Positions 38,701 through 47,412 of a stretch of 64,000 nt of DNA are shown piece by piece. The stretch is from Anaerolineales bacterium. Its GTDB lineage: Bacteria > Chloroflexota > Anaerolineae > Anaerolineales > UBA11579. The notes under the pieces were generated by a model. That model worked only from the letters and a program-made list of their open reading frames with translations. It searched no databases and was not told the origin of the DNA. The position numbers and the translations under genes were made by a program. The DNA is taken from positions 512,234-576,233 of the forward strand of contig JAHCIJ010000002.1 of the NCBI GenBank assembly GCA_026129255.1. The letters are read 5' to 3'. Position 1 is the first letter of the stretch. Each line of letters begins with the position of its first letter.

Positions 38701-41277
38701 ATGAGCAGCGAATCTTCGCTCAGCGAGAACATCACCCCCGTACGCCAGCAGTATCTGGATATCAAACGTCAGCATCCGGGGGCGATTTTGTTCTTCCGCC
38801 TGGGCGATTTTTACGAGACCTTCGACGATGACGCCGAGCTGGTAGCGCGCGAGCTGGATATTGTCCTCACCTCGCGCAACGTGGCCAAAGGCGCGCGGGT
38901 ACCCATGGCGGGCGTGCCACACCATGCCGCCGAGAGCTACCTGGCGCGCCTGATCGAGCGCGGCCACCATGTGGCTATTTGCGAGCAGGTGGGCACCGAG
39001 CCGATCAAAGGCCTGATGCCGCGTGAAGTGGTGCGCATCGTCACTCCGGGCACGGTAGTGGAACCTGGTCTGCTGCCCGGCGACGCCAACAATTACCTGG
39101 CTGCCGCGCTGGTATGGGATGGGCGCGCCGGTCTGGCGTATGCCGACCTCACCACGGGCGAGTTTGCCGCCACGGAGCTTGACGCTGGCGCTTTGCGGGC
39201 GGAGCTCGGCCGCCTGGCGCCTGCCGAGATCGTGCATATGGATAAGGAGCTGGACCTGGCAGGGTTGCCGGGTCACGGCAGCGCCTGGCCAGCCTACCGC
39301 TTTGAGCCCGCGCGGGCCAAGGATGCTTTGCTGGCCCACTTCAAGACCAAGAGTCTGCAGAGCTACGGGCTGGATGGCCACCCGCTGGCGGCGCGTGCGG
39401 CCGGGGCGCTATTGCAGTATGTGCAGGAGACGCAACCCGCCAGTCTGGCGCTGCTGACCAGCCTGCGCGCTTACACGCTCGACGAATTCATGAATCTGGA
39501 CGCCTCGGCGCGGCGTAACCTGGAACTCACCGAGACGCTGCGCGGCGAGCAGGCCGGCTCGCTGCTCGGCACGCTCGACCGTGCCATCACGCCGATGGGG
39601 CGCCGCCTGCTGCGCCAGTGGGTGGGCAAGCCGCTGCTGGAGCTGGACGCCATCCATGCCCGCCAGGAGGGCGTGGCCTGGCTGCACGGCGATGGCATGC
39701 GCCGCGCTGAGCTGCGCACCGCGCTCAAGCCGTTGGGTGACCTGGAGCGCATGGTCAATCGCGTACTGGGCGGCACGGCCCAACCGCGCGATTTGGCGGC
39801 CATGCGCAACACGCTGGAGGCGGTGCCGGTGGTGCTTAAGCTCAGCAAGGATCTCAAGCCCGCAGTCGCTAGTCTCCTGGTCGGTTTGTCAGAGTGCACT
39901 GCTGAGTTGAAACTATTGCAGTCCGCCATCGCCGACGAACCTCCCGCTGTGCTGGGCCACATGGGCGTCATCCGTGCCGGGTACTCGAGCGAGCTGGATG
40001 AGCTGATGGCAGCCACCAGCCACGCACGCGAGTGGATTGCCAACTTGGAAGCGGCCGAGCGCGAGCGCACCGGCATTAAGTCGCTCAAGGTGGGCTACAA
40101 CAGAGTGCACGGCTATTACATTGAGGTCACCAAGGCCAAGGACGATGGCAACCTGCCCGCCGAGTACATTCGCAAGCAGACCCTGGTGAACGCCGAGCGT
40201 TACATCACACCCGAAATGAAAGAAGTCGAAGCGCAGGTGCTCAACGCCGAGGAGCGTATTTTGGCGGTGGAGACGCGCTTGTTCAAGGAACTGTGCAGCC
40301 AACTGGCCGCCAGCGCCGAGCCGCTGCTGGCCAGCGCGCGTGCGCTGGCCACGCTGGATGTGCTCGCCGCGCTGGCTGAGGTGGCCGCGCTGATGGGCTA
40401 TGTGCGACCCATCGTTAAAAACGATGGCTCGTTAGAGATCATCGCTGGCCGCCACCCGGTGGTGGAGCGCTGGCTGCCCGCGCAAGCACGCTTTGTGCCC
40501 AACGACACGGTGTTCGAGAACGGCGAGTGTGTGCGCCTCATCACCGGCCCTAACATGAGCGGCAAGTCGACCTATTTGCGCCAGGTGGCGCTCATCGTGC
40601 TGCTGGCGCAGATGGGCAGCTTTGTGCCCGCCGAGCGCGCCAGCCTTGGCCTGGTGGATCGTATTTTTACGCGCATCGGCGCGCAGGATGAGCTGCACGC
40701 TGGGCAGTCTACCTTCATGGTCGAGATGGTTGAGACGGCCAGTATTCTCAACCATGCCACTTCGCGCAGTTTGTTGATATTGGACGAGATCGGCCGCGGT
40801 ACCAGCACCTACGACGGTCTCTCGATCGCCTGGGCGGTGATCGAGCACATTCACAACGAGCCGCGCCTCAAAGCGCGCACGCTGTTCGCTACGCACTATC
40901 ACGAGCTGACTGCGCTGGCTCAGAGCCTGCCTGGCGTGCGCAACTACAACGTGGCGGTCAGCGAGGCTGACGGCAATGTAGTGTTTTTGCACAAGATCGT
41001 GCCTGGTGGAGCCGATCGCTCGTACGGCATCCACGTCGGCCAGCTGGCCGGGCTGCCGCGGCCGGTGCTGGCGCGGGCGCAGGAGATCCTGGCCGAGCTG
41101 GAGGGGCAGGGGAGCCAGCCGAAGGCCGGCTCGCCAGGCGTCCGCGAGCAGCAGGCGCCGCTGTTTGCGCTGGAGCATCTAGTCCTGGACGAACTGCGAG
41201 ACTTGGATTTGGATGGTTTGTCGCCCATCGAGGCGCTGAACAAGCTGGCGGAGTGGAAGGGGAAATACAAAGGATAA
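38701..41277 (+). CDS. mutS: DNA mismatch repair protein MutS
   Basis: 858 residues from ATG 38701; a TTG at 38680 is within the promoter. Mismatch-recognition motif FRLGDFYETF near residue 35, connector, lever and clamp domains, then the ABC ATPase with Walker A TGPNMSGKSTYLRQ, signature STFMVEMVE and Walker B LLILDEIGRGTSTYDG. A C-terminal helix-turn-helix follows. This is the true repair MutS1. TAGAAT lies 7 nt before the ATG and there is no Shine-Dalgarno. Confidence 0.96.
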   Translation: MSSESSLSENITPVRQQYLDIKRQHPGAILFFRLGDFYETFDDDAELVARELDIVLTSRNVAKGARVPMAGVPHHAAESYLARLIERGHHVAICEQVGTEPIKGLMPREVVRIVTPGTVVEPGLLPGDANNYLAAALVWDGRAGLAYADLTTGEFAATELDAGALRAELGRLAPAEIVHMDKELDLAGLPGHGSAWPAYRFEPARAKDALLAHFKTKSLQSYGLDGHPLAARAAGALLQYVQETQPASLALLTSLRAYTLDEFMNLDASARRNLELTETLRGEQAGSLLGTLDRAITPMGRRLLRQWVGKPLLELDAIHARQEGVAWLHGDGMRRAELRTALKPLGDLERMVNRVLGGTAQPRDLAAMRNTLEAVPVVLKLSKDLKPAVASLLVGLSECTAELKLLQSAIADEPPAVLGHMGVIRAGYSSELDELMAATSHAREWIANLEAAERERTGIKSLKVGYNRVHGYYIEVTKAKDDGNLPAEYIRKQTLVNAERYITPEMKEVEAQVLNAEERILAVETRLFKELCSQLAASAEPLLASARALATLDVLAALAEVAALMGYVRPIVKNDGSLEIIAGRHPVVERWLPAQARFVPNDTVFENGECVRLITGPNMSGKSTYLRQVALIVLLAQMGSFVPAERASLGLVDRIFTRIGAQDELHAGQSTFMVEMVETASILNHATSRSLLILDEIGRGTSTYDGLSIAWAVIEHIHNEPRLKARTLFATHYHELTALAQSLPGVRNYNVAVSEADGNVVFLHKIVPGGADRSYGIHVGQLAGLPRPVLARAQEILAELEGQGSQPKAGSPGVREQQAPLFALEHLVLDELRDLDLDGLSPIEALNKLAEWKGKYKG

Positions 41278-41712
41278 GGGAGAAAGGAGAAGGGATAAAA
41301 ACCTATGGATAAGCAGACTGGGGGAAACCCGCAAAAAACTCAAGATTTGAGCCAGCGCACACGTAGGTATGCTTTGCAGATTATTCGACTGTACTCCTCT
41401 TTGTCAAAAAGTGCAGAAGCTCAGGTGATTGGACGACAACTTTTGCGTTCTGGTACATCAGTTGGAGCACAATTCAGCGAAGCAAACTTTGCTAAGTCGA
41501 ACAAAGATTTCATTAACAAGATTGAAGGTTCATTGCAGGAGCTTGAGGAAACTGCATATTGGCTGGACTTACTAAAAGACGCTGGTTTGGCCAAGGTAGA
41601 AATGATTGACCCGCTATATAAGGAAACCCGCGAGCTGATCGCTATTTTTGTGACGATAGTCAAGCGCGTCAAATCGCGCTGAATTCTCCTTTATCCCTTC
41701 TCCTTTATCCTT
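41269..41712. repeat. Inverted repeats bracketing the four-helix protein gene
   Basis: Left arm 41269-41301 (AAAGGATAAGGGAGAAAGG, GAGAAGGGATAAA) and right arm 41684-41712, whose complement reads AAAGGATAAAGGAGAAGGG. The arms enclose only the 125-codon S23/IVP-type gene. Left arm begins inside the last codons of mutS; right arm ends inside the 3' end of the methyltransferase gene. Confidence 0.7.
41305..41682 (+). CDS. Four-helix bundle protein (S23/IVP family)
   Basis: 125 residues, the usual length of the family originally found in 23S rRNA intervening sequences. Hallmarks: LYSSLSKSAEAQVIGRQLLRSGTSVGAQFSEA, FINKIEGSLQELEETAYWLDLL, and a basic end. These proteins form small helical bundles and include diversity-generating-retroelement Avd relatives; their function as free-standing genes is unclear. 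Base composition is clearly more AT-rich than that of mutS, and inverted repeats flank it, suggesting insertion as a cassette. Confidence 0.88.
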   Translation: MDKQTGGNPQKTQDLSQRTRRYALQIIRLYSSLSKSAEAQVIGRQLLRSGTSVGAQFSEANFAKSNKDFINKIEGSLQELEETAYWLDLLKDAGLAKVEMIDPLYKETRELIAIFVTIVKRVKSR

Positions 41713-42443
41713 TTCACCCACACTCCCGTAAACTCCGGCACGCGGCTCCAGCCGTTGGTGCGCACACGCTCGGCCATTTCCTCGCCGAAGAAGAAGCTAC
41801 ACAGCTCGGCGGCGCGCTCTACGCTGCCGAAGTCGTAATCCGTCGCCACGGTGGTGCGCACGAAGCCGTGCTCGTTTTCCAGCCAGGCGTAGTACGCCGC
41901 CAGGCCATCGTGTGGGGCTGCAGGCTGCAGCACGCCAGTGCCCAAGGTTTCCATGATGATGAGCGTGCCGCCGGGTTTGGCCGTTCGTTGCATCTCGGCG
42001 ATGGCGCGGCCAGCGTGCTGCCGCCAGGTGTCCGGATACCAGCCGACCAGGTGCCCAAAGGCCCAACCCGCGGTGACCACGTCGGCCCAGCCGCTGGCAA
42101 AGGGGGTCTGGCGCCCGTCCGCCTGCACCAGCGGCCAGCTGGCTTGGGGATTGCTTCGTCCGTTTGCCGCAAGCGGCAATACTCCTCGCAATGACAGGAG
42201 CATTTGTTGCTTTTGCTCAACCAACATGGCGTAGTGCAGGTCAGAGGCGATGATGGTGCAGCCCAGCCCGCGTAGCAGCAGCGGGATGCGCCCGCTGCCG
42301 CTGCCCAGATCCAGCACGCGGGCGCCTGCGAAAGGCGCTGCATTTTCCAGCGCCTTTCGCAAGTTGCCGTCGGCATCCTCGGCGGCGATCAGCTCGTGGT
42401 AGGCGGCGGCTTGGTTGGTGTAGATGTTACGGAAGTGGTCCAT
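41691..42443 (-). CDS. Class I SAM-dependent methyltransferase
   Basis: 250 residues. Motif I ARVLDLGSGSGRIPLLL, motif II region IASDLHYAML, post-motif VVTAGWAFGHLVGW and GGTLIIMETLGTG. The substrate is not identifiable. Between the second and third strands there is an insertion (LLSLRGVLPLAANGRSNPQAS) encoded by a family B palindromic repeat (42141-42195) that keeps the frame open. The insertion falls in a loop where it may be tolerated. Confidence 0.82.
   Translation of the reverse strand: MDHFRNIYTNQAAAYHELIAAEDADGNLRKALENAAPFAGARVLDLGSGSGRIPLLLRGLGCTIIASDLHYAMLVEQKQQMLLSLRGVLPLAANGRSNPQASWPLVQADGRQTPFASGWADVVTAGWAFGHLVGWYPDTWRQHAGRAIAEMQRTAKPGGTLIIMETLGTGVLQPAAPHDGLAAYYAWLENEHGFVRTTVATDYDFGSVERAAELCSFFFGEEMAERVRTNGWSRVPEFTGVWVKRIKEKG
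42141..42195. repeat. Family B repeat inside the methyltransferase gene
   Basis: GGGGATTGCTTCGTC, an internal GCCGC-AAG-CGGC hairpin and the terminal CTCCTCGCAATGAC match the right half of family B copies at 31583 and 60082. The element length in this gene preserves the reading frame. Confidence 0.75.
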
Positions 42444-42459
42444 GAAAATAATCTTTCTG

Positions 42460-42520
42460 TCGTTTGGTCGCTTGGTCTATTTGTCTTCTGACAAGTAGAC
42501 CAATTGACTAGCAGACAAAA
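42460..42520. repeat. Family C array between methyltransferase and homocysteine methyltransferase
   Basis: Degenerate units GTTTGGTCGCTTGGTCTA ... AGACCAATTGACTAGCAGAC form a loose inverted repeat (TTGGTCTA/TAGACCAA). No gene is seen in this 77-nt gap. Confidence 0.6.
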
Positions 42521-43396
42521 TTACATCAGCATTTCATGTAAGTGGGCAATATGCTCCGGCGTAGTGCCGCAACAACCACCGACGATCTTGGCGCCATCGG
42601 CCAACCACTGGCGGGCGAACTCGGCATAGCCTTCAGGCTGCTCGGCCGCGGTGGGGTCCCAATTTATATAGTCTTCCGTCTCGCTGGGATTGGCATAAGC
42701 GCACAAGGGAAGGCTGGTAGCGGCGCGCAGCTCGCGCAGGGCAATGTGCAGGTAGGGCGCCGCGGTGCAGTTGATCCCGACGAAGGCTGGCCCGTGCGGC
42801 TCAATGGCGCGGGCTGCATCGGCGATGCTTTCGCCCGAGAACAGGCGGCCGTCCAGCTTGCAGATGAAGCTGATACCAAAGGGTAGGCCGGTAGACTTGG
42901 CTGCCTCGGCCGCCGCCTCGGTTTCGGCAATGTCCTTCATGGTTTCGAGCAGTAAAAGGTCTACGCCCGCGGCGGCCAGCGTGCGGGCCATCTCGCCGTG
43001 CTCACGCACGTAATCCTGGCGCGGCAGCGGCGCCATCGTGTAACTGTCCTCCAGCGGAGCGATGCCACCGGCCACAAATGCGGGTTTACCGCTGGCGCGT
43101 ACTGCAGCCTGAGCAATGCCTACGGCCAGCGTGGTCAGGCGGGCCGCTTCCTCGCCCATGCCGATCTGTTCCAGATTGCGGCGATGCGTGCGAAACGTGT
43201 TGGTGATGATGACTTCGGCGCCAGCGTCGAGATAATCGCGGTGCACCTGCTCGACCAGTTTGGGCGACTCGAGCAGGGCCAGCGCGCTCCAGATCGGGGT
43301 GCTGGTGTCGATGCCGCGGTGCTGCAATTCGGTGCCGGTAGCGCCGTCCATCAAGATGGGGCGCGGGTCGGCCAGGCGTTGTAGAAAGCGGTTCAT
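42521..43396 (-). CDS. Homocysteine S-methyltransferase family protein
   Basis: 291-residue TIM-barrel enzyme of the MmuM/BHMT/MetH N-terminal family. The three zinc ligands are present: Cys in VGINCTAAP and the pair in VGGCCGTTPEH. DGATGTELQHRG opens the barrel. It moves a methyl group from S-methylmethionine, betaine or another donor to homocysteine; the donor is not evident. TACAAT lies 7 nt before the ATG (43404-43409), with no Shine-Dalgarno, so a leaderless transcript is possible. Confidence 0.88.
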   Translation of the reverse strand: MNRFLQRLADPRPILMDGATGTELQHRGIDTSTPIWSALALLESPKLVEQVHRDYLDAGAEVIITNTFRTHRRNLEQIGMGEEAARLTTLAVGIAQAAVRASGKPAFVAGGIAPLEDSYTMAPLPRQDYVREHGEMARTLAAAGVDLLLLETMKDIAETEAAAEAAKSTGLPFGISFICKLDGRLFSGESIADAARAIEPHGPAFVGINCTAAPYLHIALRELRAATSLPLCAYANPSETEDYINWDPTAAEQPEGYAEFARQWLADGAKIVGGCCGTTPEHIAHLHEMLM

Positions 43397-43424
43397 TGAG
43401 GCGATTGTATCGTGAGTGTATATA

Positions 43425-43496
43425 TCACCGTCATCTAGTCGCTTAGTTACTTAGTCGGCTGGCTGACCAATTGACTAACCGACTAAGCGACTGAGA
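43425..43496. repeat. Family C array upstream of the Dlt-like operon
   Basis: Repeated TAGTCGCTTAGTTACTTAGTCGGCTGG on one strand and TTGACTAACCGACTAAGCGACTGAG in reverse: an imperfect inverted repeat of 7-9-nt units. It ends just before the TATAAT (43505-43510) of the operon. Confidence 0.65.
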
Positions 43497-43519
43497 ACTC
43501 CTCGTATAATTTGCTTTCT

Positions 43520-43639
43520 ATGTTCAAACGCTTGTTCTCGCGCGAGAATCTCTACGCGTTGGTGCTGTGCTTCATCGCCATCCTGCTGCTCATCATGACC
43601 AGCGACAGCGCGCCGCTGTGGATCTATCAAGGCTTCTAG
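43520..43639 (+). CDS. DltX-like microprotein
   Basis: 39 residues: basic start (MFKRLFSREN), one TM helix (about 11-28) and a C-terminal LWIYQGF. Firmicute DltX proteins are about 50 residues with one TM helix and an invariant C-terminal FIYNEF motif that contacts the acyltransferase. The size, topology, W/F-I-Y-x-x-F ending and place directly before a DltB-like gene all fit. The gene ends 1 nt before the MBOAT start. TATAAT at 43505-43510 is 9 nt before the ATG. Confidence 0.7.
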   Translation: MFKRLFSRENLYALVLCFIAILLLIMTSDSAPLWIYQGF

Positions 43640-43640
43640 C

Positions 43641-45038
43641 TTGACTCTGCAACAGATCTTCGTCTTTGCTGCACTTGGCTTGCTTGCTGGCCGCGCCTAT
43701 GGGCGCATTAGCCGCCCCTGGTTGCTGTTCGCTGCCTCGGCGTTGGCCGTGTTCTGGCTGCAGCCTGCCGCGCTGGTGCGCGGTTTTGACTTCTGGCTGC
43801 CCGCCGCCAGCCTGGGTCTGGCCGCGCTGGTCTGGGCGCTGACCCTGCCCGCCGGTGCCAGCCTGACGCGAGAAGACAAGCTGGCCGCGGCCGCCTTGGC
43901 CGTCGGCGGCCTGCTGCTGGCCGCCACGCGCTATCTGCCCACGGTGTTGCTTACCGCCAGCCGCCCACCGCAGGTGGAGCTGGTGGCGGCGCTGGCGGCG
44001 GCGCTGGCCCTGCTGGCCTGGCTGGCGGGCCGCTTTGGCCGCGGCCGGGCCGCCGTGCTGGGCGCGGCCACGCTGGCGGTACTGGCCATCCTCGTCGCAC
44101 TCAAGGCGGAGCCGCTGGCCCGCGGCCTCAACGCCGGGCTGCGCAGCCTCAGCGGGCAGGATCCCTCGTTGGCCACCGCGTTCGACCTCAACTGGCTGGG
44201 TTTCTCCTATATTGCCTTCCGCCTGGTGCATGCCCTGCGTGACCGCGCCGCTGGCCGCCTGGCGCACTACGGCCTGCGCGACTTTGTGACCTATATCGTC
44301 TTCTTCCCCGCGCTGGCCGCCGGCCCGATCGAGCGCGTGGAGCGCTTTGTCCCCCAGCTGCATGAGCGTTTCCTGCTGGGCGCAGCCGAGCTGCAGGCCG
44401 CTGGCCAGCGCCTGGTGACCGGCCTGTTCATGAAATTTGTGCTGGCCGATGTGTTGGCCTACTTTGCACTGAATCCGGCACTGGGCGCGCAGACCACCTC
44501 CACGTTGTGGATGTGGGTGTTGCTGGTTGCGTATGCCTGGCGCATCTTCTTCGATTTTGCGGGCTACACCCACATTGCCATCGGTCTGGGCTTACTGTTC
44601 GGCATTCGCCTGCCGGAGAACTTTGCGCGGCCCTACAGCCAGCCTAACCTGACCGCTTTCTGGAACAGTTGGCACATCACCCTGGCACAGTGGTTCCGTG
44701 CTTACTTCTTTAACCCGCTGACGCGGTATTTGCGCACACACAAGTGGCCGGTGTGGGCGGTCGTGCTGGTGGGGCAGGTCAGCACCATGGCGCTGATTGG
44801 CCTGTGGCACGGCGTGACTCTCAACTTTCTCATCTGGGGCTTGTGGCACGGTGTAGGCTTGTTCGTGCACAGCCAGTTTGCCGCTGCCCGCAAGGGCGCC
44901 CCGGCGCCCGCCCGCTGGCAGCATGTGCTCTCGGTATTGGGTACCTTCATCTATGTTGCGCTGGGTTGGGTGTGGTTCGTACTGCCGCAGCAGGCGCAGG
45001 CGCTACATGTGCTGCGCGTGCTGTTTGGACTTGGTTAA
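43641..45038 (+). CDS. MBOAT family O-acyltransferase (DltB/AlgI-like)
   Basis: 465 residues with about 12-13 TM helices; TTG 43641 follows the microprotein stop by one base. The N-terminal 150 residues are a lineage-specific Ala/Leu-rich TM region. The MBOAT core is clear: GLRDFVTYIVFFPALAAGPIERV, AWRIFFDFAGYTHIAIGLGLLFG, NFARPYSQPNLTAFWNSWHITL and the catalytic region LIGLWHGVTLNFLIWGLWHG (His). It should move an acyl group from a carrier protein across the membrane onto an extracytoplasmic acceptor. Confidence 0.92.
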   Translation: MTLQQIFVFAALGLLAGRAYGRISRPWLLFAASALAVFWLQPAALVRGFDFWLPAASLGLAALVWALTLPAGASLTREDKLAAAALAVGGLLLAATRYLPTVLLTASRPPQVELVAALAAALALLAWLAGRFGRGRAAVLGAATLAVLAILVALKAEPLARGLNAGLRSLSGQDPSLATAFDLNWLGFSYIAFRLVHALRDRAAGRLAHYGLRDFVTYIVFFPALAAGPIERVERFVPQLHERFLLGAAELQAAGQRLVTGLFMKFVLADVLAYFALNPALGAQTTSTLWMWVLLVAYAWRIFFDFAGYTHIAIGLGLLFGIRLPENFARPYSQPNLTAFWNSWHITLAQWFRAYFFNPLTRYLRTHKWPVWAVVLVGQVSTMALIGLWHGVTLNFLIWGLWHGVGLFVHSQFAAARKGAPAPARWQHVLSVLGTFIYVALGWVWFVLPQQAQALHVLRVLFGLG

Positions 45039-45041
45039 GTG

Positions 45042-46169
45042 ATGGATACGCAAAACATCTCCCCGCTGCGCCTGCTGCTCAAAGCGGCTGTGCTGTTTGT
45101 GGGCTTGAACCTGCTGTTCGCCGCGCTCAACCCGCTGCCGGCCTTGGGGCAGCTCAGCTTGTACAACTCGCTGCTGCCCGGCCGCCAGCGCCTGCCGTAT
45201 GGCGATGACCCGCAGCGCTCGTACAATCTCAATCTCTACAGTGTGGAGGCCATGTTTGCCAGCCATGTGTTGGCCGGCGCGCCGAAGCCCGCCGATGAGT
45301 TCCGCGTGTTCGTCATCGGCGACTCCTCCGTCTGGGGCTTCCTACTCGAGAACAAAGATACGCTCACTGCCGCCCTCAATGCCGCCCACCTGCACAGTGC
45401 AGATGGCCGCCGCGCCGTTTTCTACAACCTCGGCCATCCGACCATCTCGCTCACCAAGGACTTGATGATCCTGGATGAGGCCATGCAGTATCAGCCCGAC
45501 CTTATCCTCTGGCCGACCACGCTGGAAGCTTTCCCGTGGGATAAGCAGCTGGCCTCGCCGCTGGTACAGAACAACCCACAGCGCGTGTCCGCGTTGGTTG
45601 CCACTTACAAATTGCCATCTGCTGTCGACCCCCTGGCGACTATCTATGGCGCGCCGCTCTCCAATCTCTCCCTGATCCGCCAGCGCCGCAACCTGGCCGA
45701 CCTGCTGCGTTTGCAGCTCTATGGCTTCGCCTGGGCCGCCACCGGCATTGATGTGCATATCCCTGATGAATACGAACGCCACGCAGTGGATCTGGCGGCG
45801 GACGAGAACTACGGTAGCCTGCAACCGCCGCTGCAGCCCAGCCAACTGGCTTTTGAGGTGCTGGCCGCGGGCCAGCAGCGCGCTGGCGACGTGCCGGTGC
45901 TCATCATCAATGAGCCGATCTTTGTTGGCCATGGCGCCAACAGCGATTTGCGCTACAACTCCTTCTATCCTCGCTGGGCCTATGACGATTACCGCAGCCT
46001 GTTGGCCGCCGAGGCAGATGCGCAGGGTTGGCACTATATAGATCTATGGCAGGCAGCGGACAATGATGAGTTCACCAACACGCCGATCCATCTGACCCCG
46101 CAGGGTACACTACTGCTCGCCTATGAACTTCTTCAAACACTTTCCACCCAGTTTGACCTCAATCCCTAA
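45042..46169 (+). CDS. Membrane-anchored SGNH hydrolase-type protein (DltD-like role)
   Basis: 375 residues from ATG 45042 (GTG 45039 possible). N-terminal TM helix (about 11-30), then an SGNH fold: nucleophile block FVIGDSSVWG (Ser95), HPTISLTKDLMIL, and a C-terminal TNTPIHLTPQGTLLLA with the catalytic His. In Dlt and alginate acetylation systems such a protein completes acyl transfer after the MBOAT. Its last 47 nt overlap the next gene. Confidence 0.78.
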   Translation: MDTQNISPLRLLLKAAVLFVGLNLLFAALNPLPALGQLSLYNSLLPGRQRLPYGDDPQRSYNLNLYSVEAMFASHVLAGAPKPADEFRVFVIGDSSVWGFLLENKDTLTAALNAAHLHSADGRRAVFYNLGHPTISLTKDLMILDEAMQYQPDLILWPTTLEAFPWDKQLASPLVQNNPQRVSALVATYKLPSAVDPLATIYGAPLSNLSLIRQRRNLADLLRLQLYGFAWAATGIDVHIPDEYERHAVDLAADENYGSLQPPLQPSQLAFEVLAAGQQRAGDVPVLIINEPIFVGHGANSDLRYNSFYPRWAYDDYRSLLAAEADAQGWHYIDLWQAADNDEFTNTPIHLTPQGTLLLAYELLQTLSTQFDLNP

Positions 46170-47412
46170 ACTCACGCTACTCGCCCTCCTGCTGGCGGCT
46201 TGCTCCGGCGGCGGTGCCGTTGGCTCGCCCGCCGCGGCGGTCGAGACCTACCTGCAGGCGTTGGTCTCCGTAGACGAGGTCGCCGCCATCAATGCCTCGT
46301 GCTCCGCCTGGGAGGCGCAGGCCCGCCTGGAGGCGGCCGCCTACCAGGGCGTGCAGACCCAGCTCGAGAACCTCGATTGCAGCCTGCTGGCCCAGGATGG
46401 TGAGGCCGCCTTGGTCAGCTGCACCGGCCAGGTACGCTACAGCTATGCCGGTGGCGAGGACCAGCTGGATGAGCTCGGTGGCCGCGTCTTCAGCGCCGTG
46501 GTGGACGGCGGCGAGTGGAAGATGTGTGGACTGGCCAGTAACTCGCAGGTGGCGGAGGCGCAAGCCACCGCCACCGCACAGCCAGCCGAGGCGGCCACCA
46601 GCACGCCGGAGCCAGCCGCCGCGGCCGCGCCGCAGCACACAGCTACGCCGGATACGCGGCCACTGCCTGCCGATTGGCGCAGCTGGCCCATCATTCCGCA
46701 GCCCAGCCAATGGCTGGGGCAGGTGTATGCCGCTAGCTTGGCGCAGGGCAACAACCCGCAGCACTTCTCCGTAGCGGGGGACTGCCAGAATATTCCCGAA
46801 GCCTTCATGGGCGTCTACGACATCCCCGAGCGCTTCTCTTTCCCAACGAATGAGCAGTACCTGCTGGAGACGGTGAGCTACTTCACCGGCTCCTTCAACC
46901 GTGATGGCTTGGCGGTGGATGGCGGCTACAACTTCCCGGCCATCTTCACTCCACTGCGCGCCGACCCTGCCCAATGCGAGAACGGCGAGGACCCGCTGGC
47001 CTGCGAGATCCGCACCTGGCAGCCGTCCTTCATCTTCATCTCAATGGAATTTGTCTACGAAGGCCGCACCGCCGAGAACTATGAGCACTACCTGCGCCAG
47101 GCGGTGGACTATGCGTTGCAGCACAACGTCATTCCCATTCTGCTCACCAAGGCTGACAACGTTGAAGGCGGCCACGCCATCAACGAAGCTACTGCACGCG
47201 TGGCCTACGAATACGACATTCCGCTGGTCAACTGGTGGCGCGCCGCCCAGCCGTTACCAGACCACGGCCTGGACCTGGATCGTGACAAAGGCTTACAGCC
47301 GCCCAACTTTCACATCACCTATGAGGCTTGGAGCGTGCGCTCGTATGTTGGCCTCAAGACTCTCGATACGCTGCACCAGTCGCTGGTAGACTGGGGCGTG
47401 GAGACCCCATGA
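46123..47412 (+). CDS. Lipoprotein with SGNH-like domain carrying Cys at the nucleophile position
   Basis: 429 residues. Lipobox LAAC (about Cys27), then a NTF2-like/DUF-type domain (VETYLQALVSVDEVAAINASCSAWE), a Thr/Ala/Pro linker (about 145-185), and a C-terminal SGNH-like domain. Block I reads SVAGDCQN, Cys instead of Ser; other segments fit (RTWQPSFIFISMEF, IPILLTKADN, FHITYEAWSVRSYVGLKTL). It may bind rather than hydrolyse, or use a thiol. The 3' end overlaps the carrier protein start (ATGA). Confidence 0.65.
   Translation: MNFFKHFPPSLTSIPKLTLLALLLAACSGGGAVGSPAAAVETYLQALVSVDEVAAINASCSAWEAQARLEAAAYQGVQTQLENLDCSLLAQDGEAALVSCTGQVRYSYAGGEDQLDELGGRVFSAVVDGGEWKMCGLASNSQVAEAQATATAQPAEAATSTPEPAAAAAPQHTATPDTRPLPADWRSWPIIPQPSQWLGQVYAASLAQGNNPQHFSVAGDCQNIPEAFMGVYDIPERFSFPTNEQYLLETVSYFTGSFNRDGLAVDGGYNFPAIFTPLRADPAQCENGEDPLACEIRTWQPSFIFISMEFVYEGRTAENYEHYLRQAVDYALQHNVIPILLTKADNVEGGHAINEATARVAYEYDIPLVNWWRAAQPLPDHGLDLDRDKGLQPPNFHITYEAWSVRSYVGLKTLDTLHQSLVDWGVETP

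Noticed and set aside
41305..41682. rRNA intervening sequence marking a nearby 23S gene
   Set aside because: The protein belongs to the S23/IVP family, but no rRNA sequence was seen on either side; mutS and a methyltransferase flank it.
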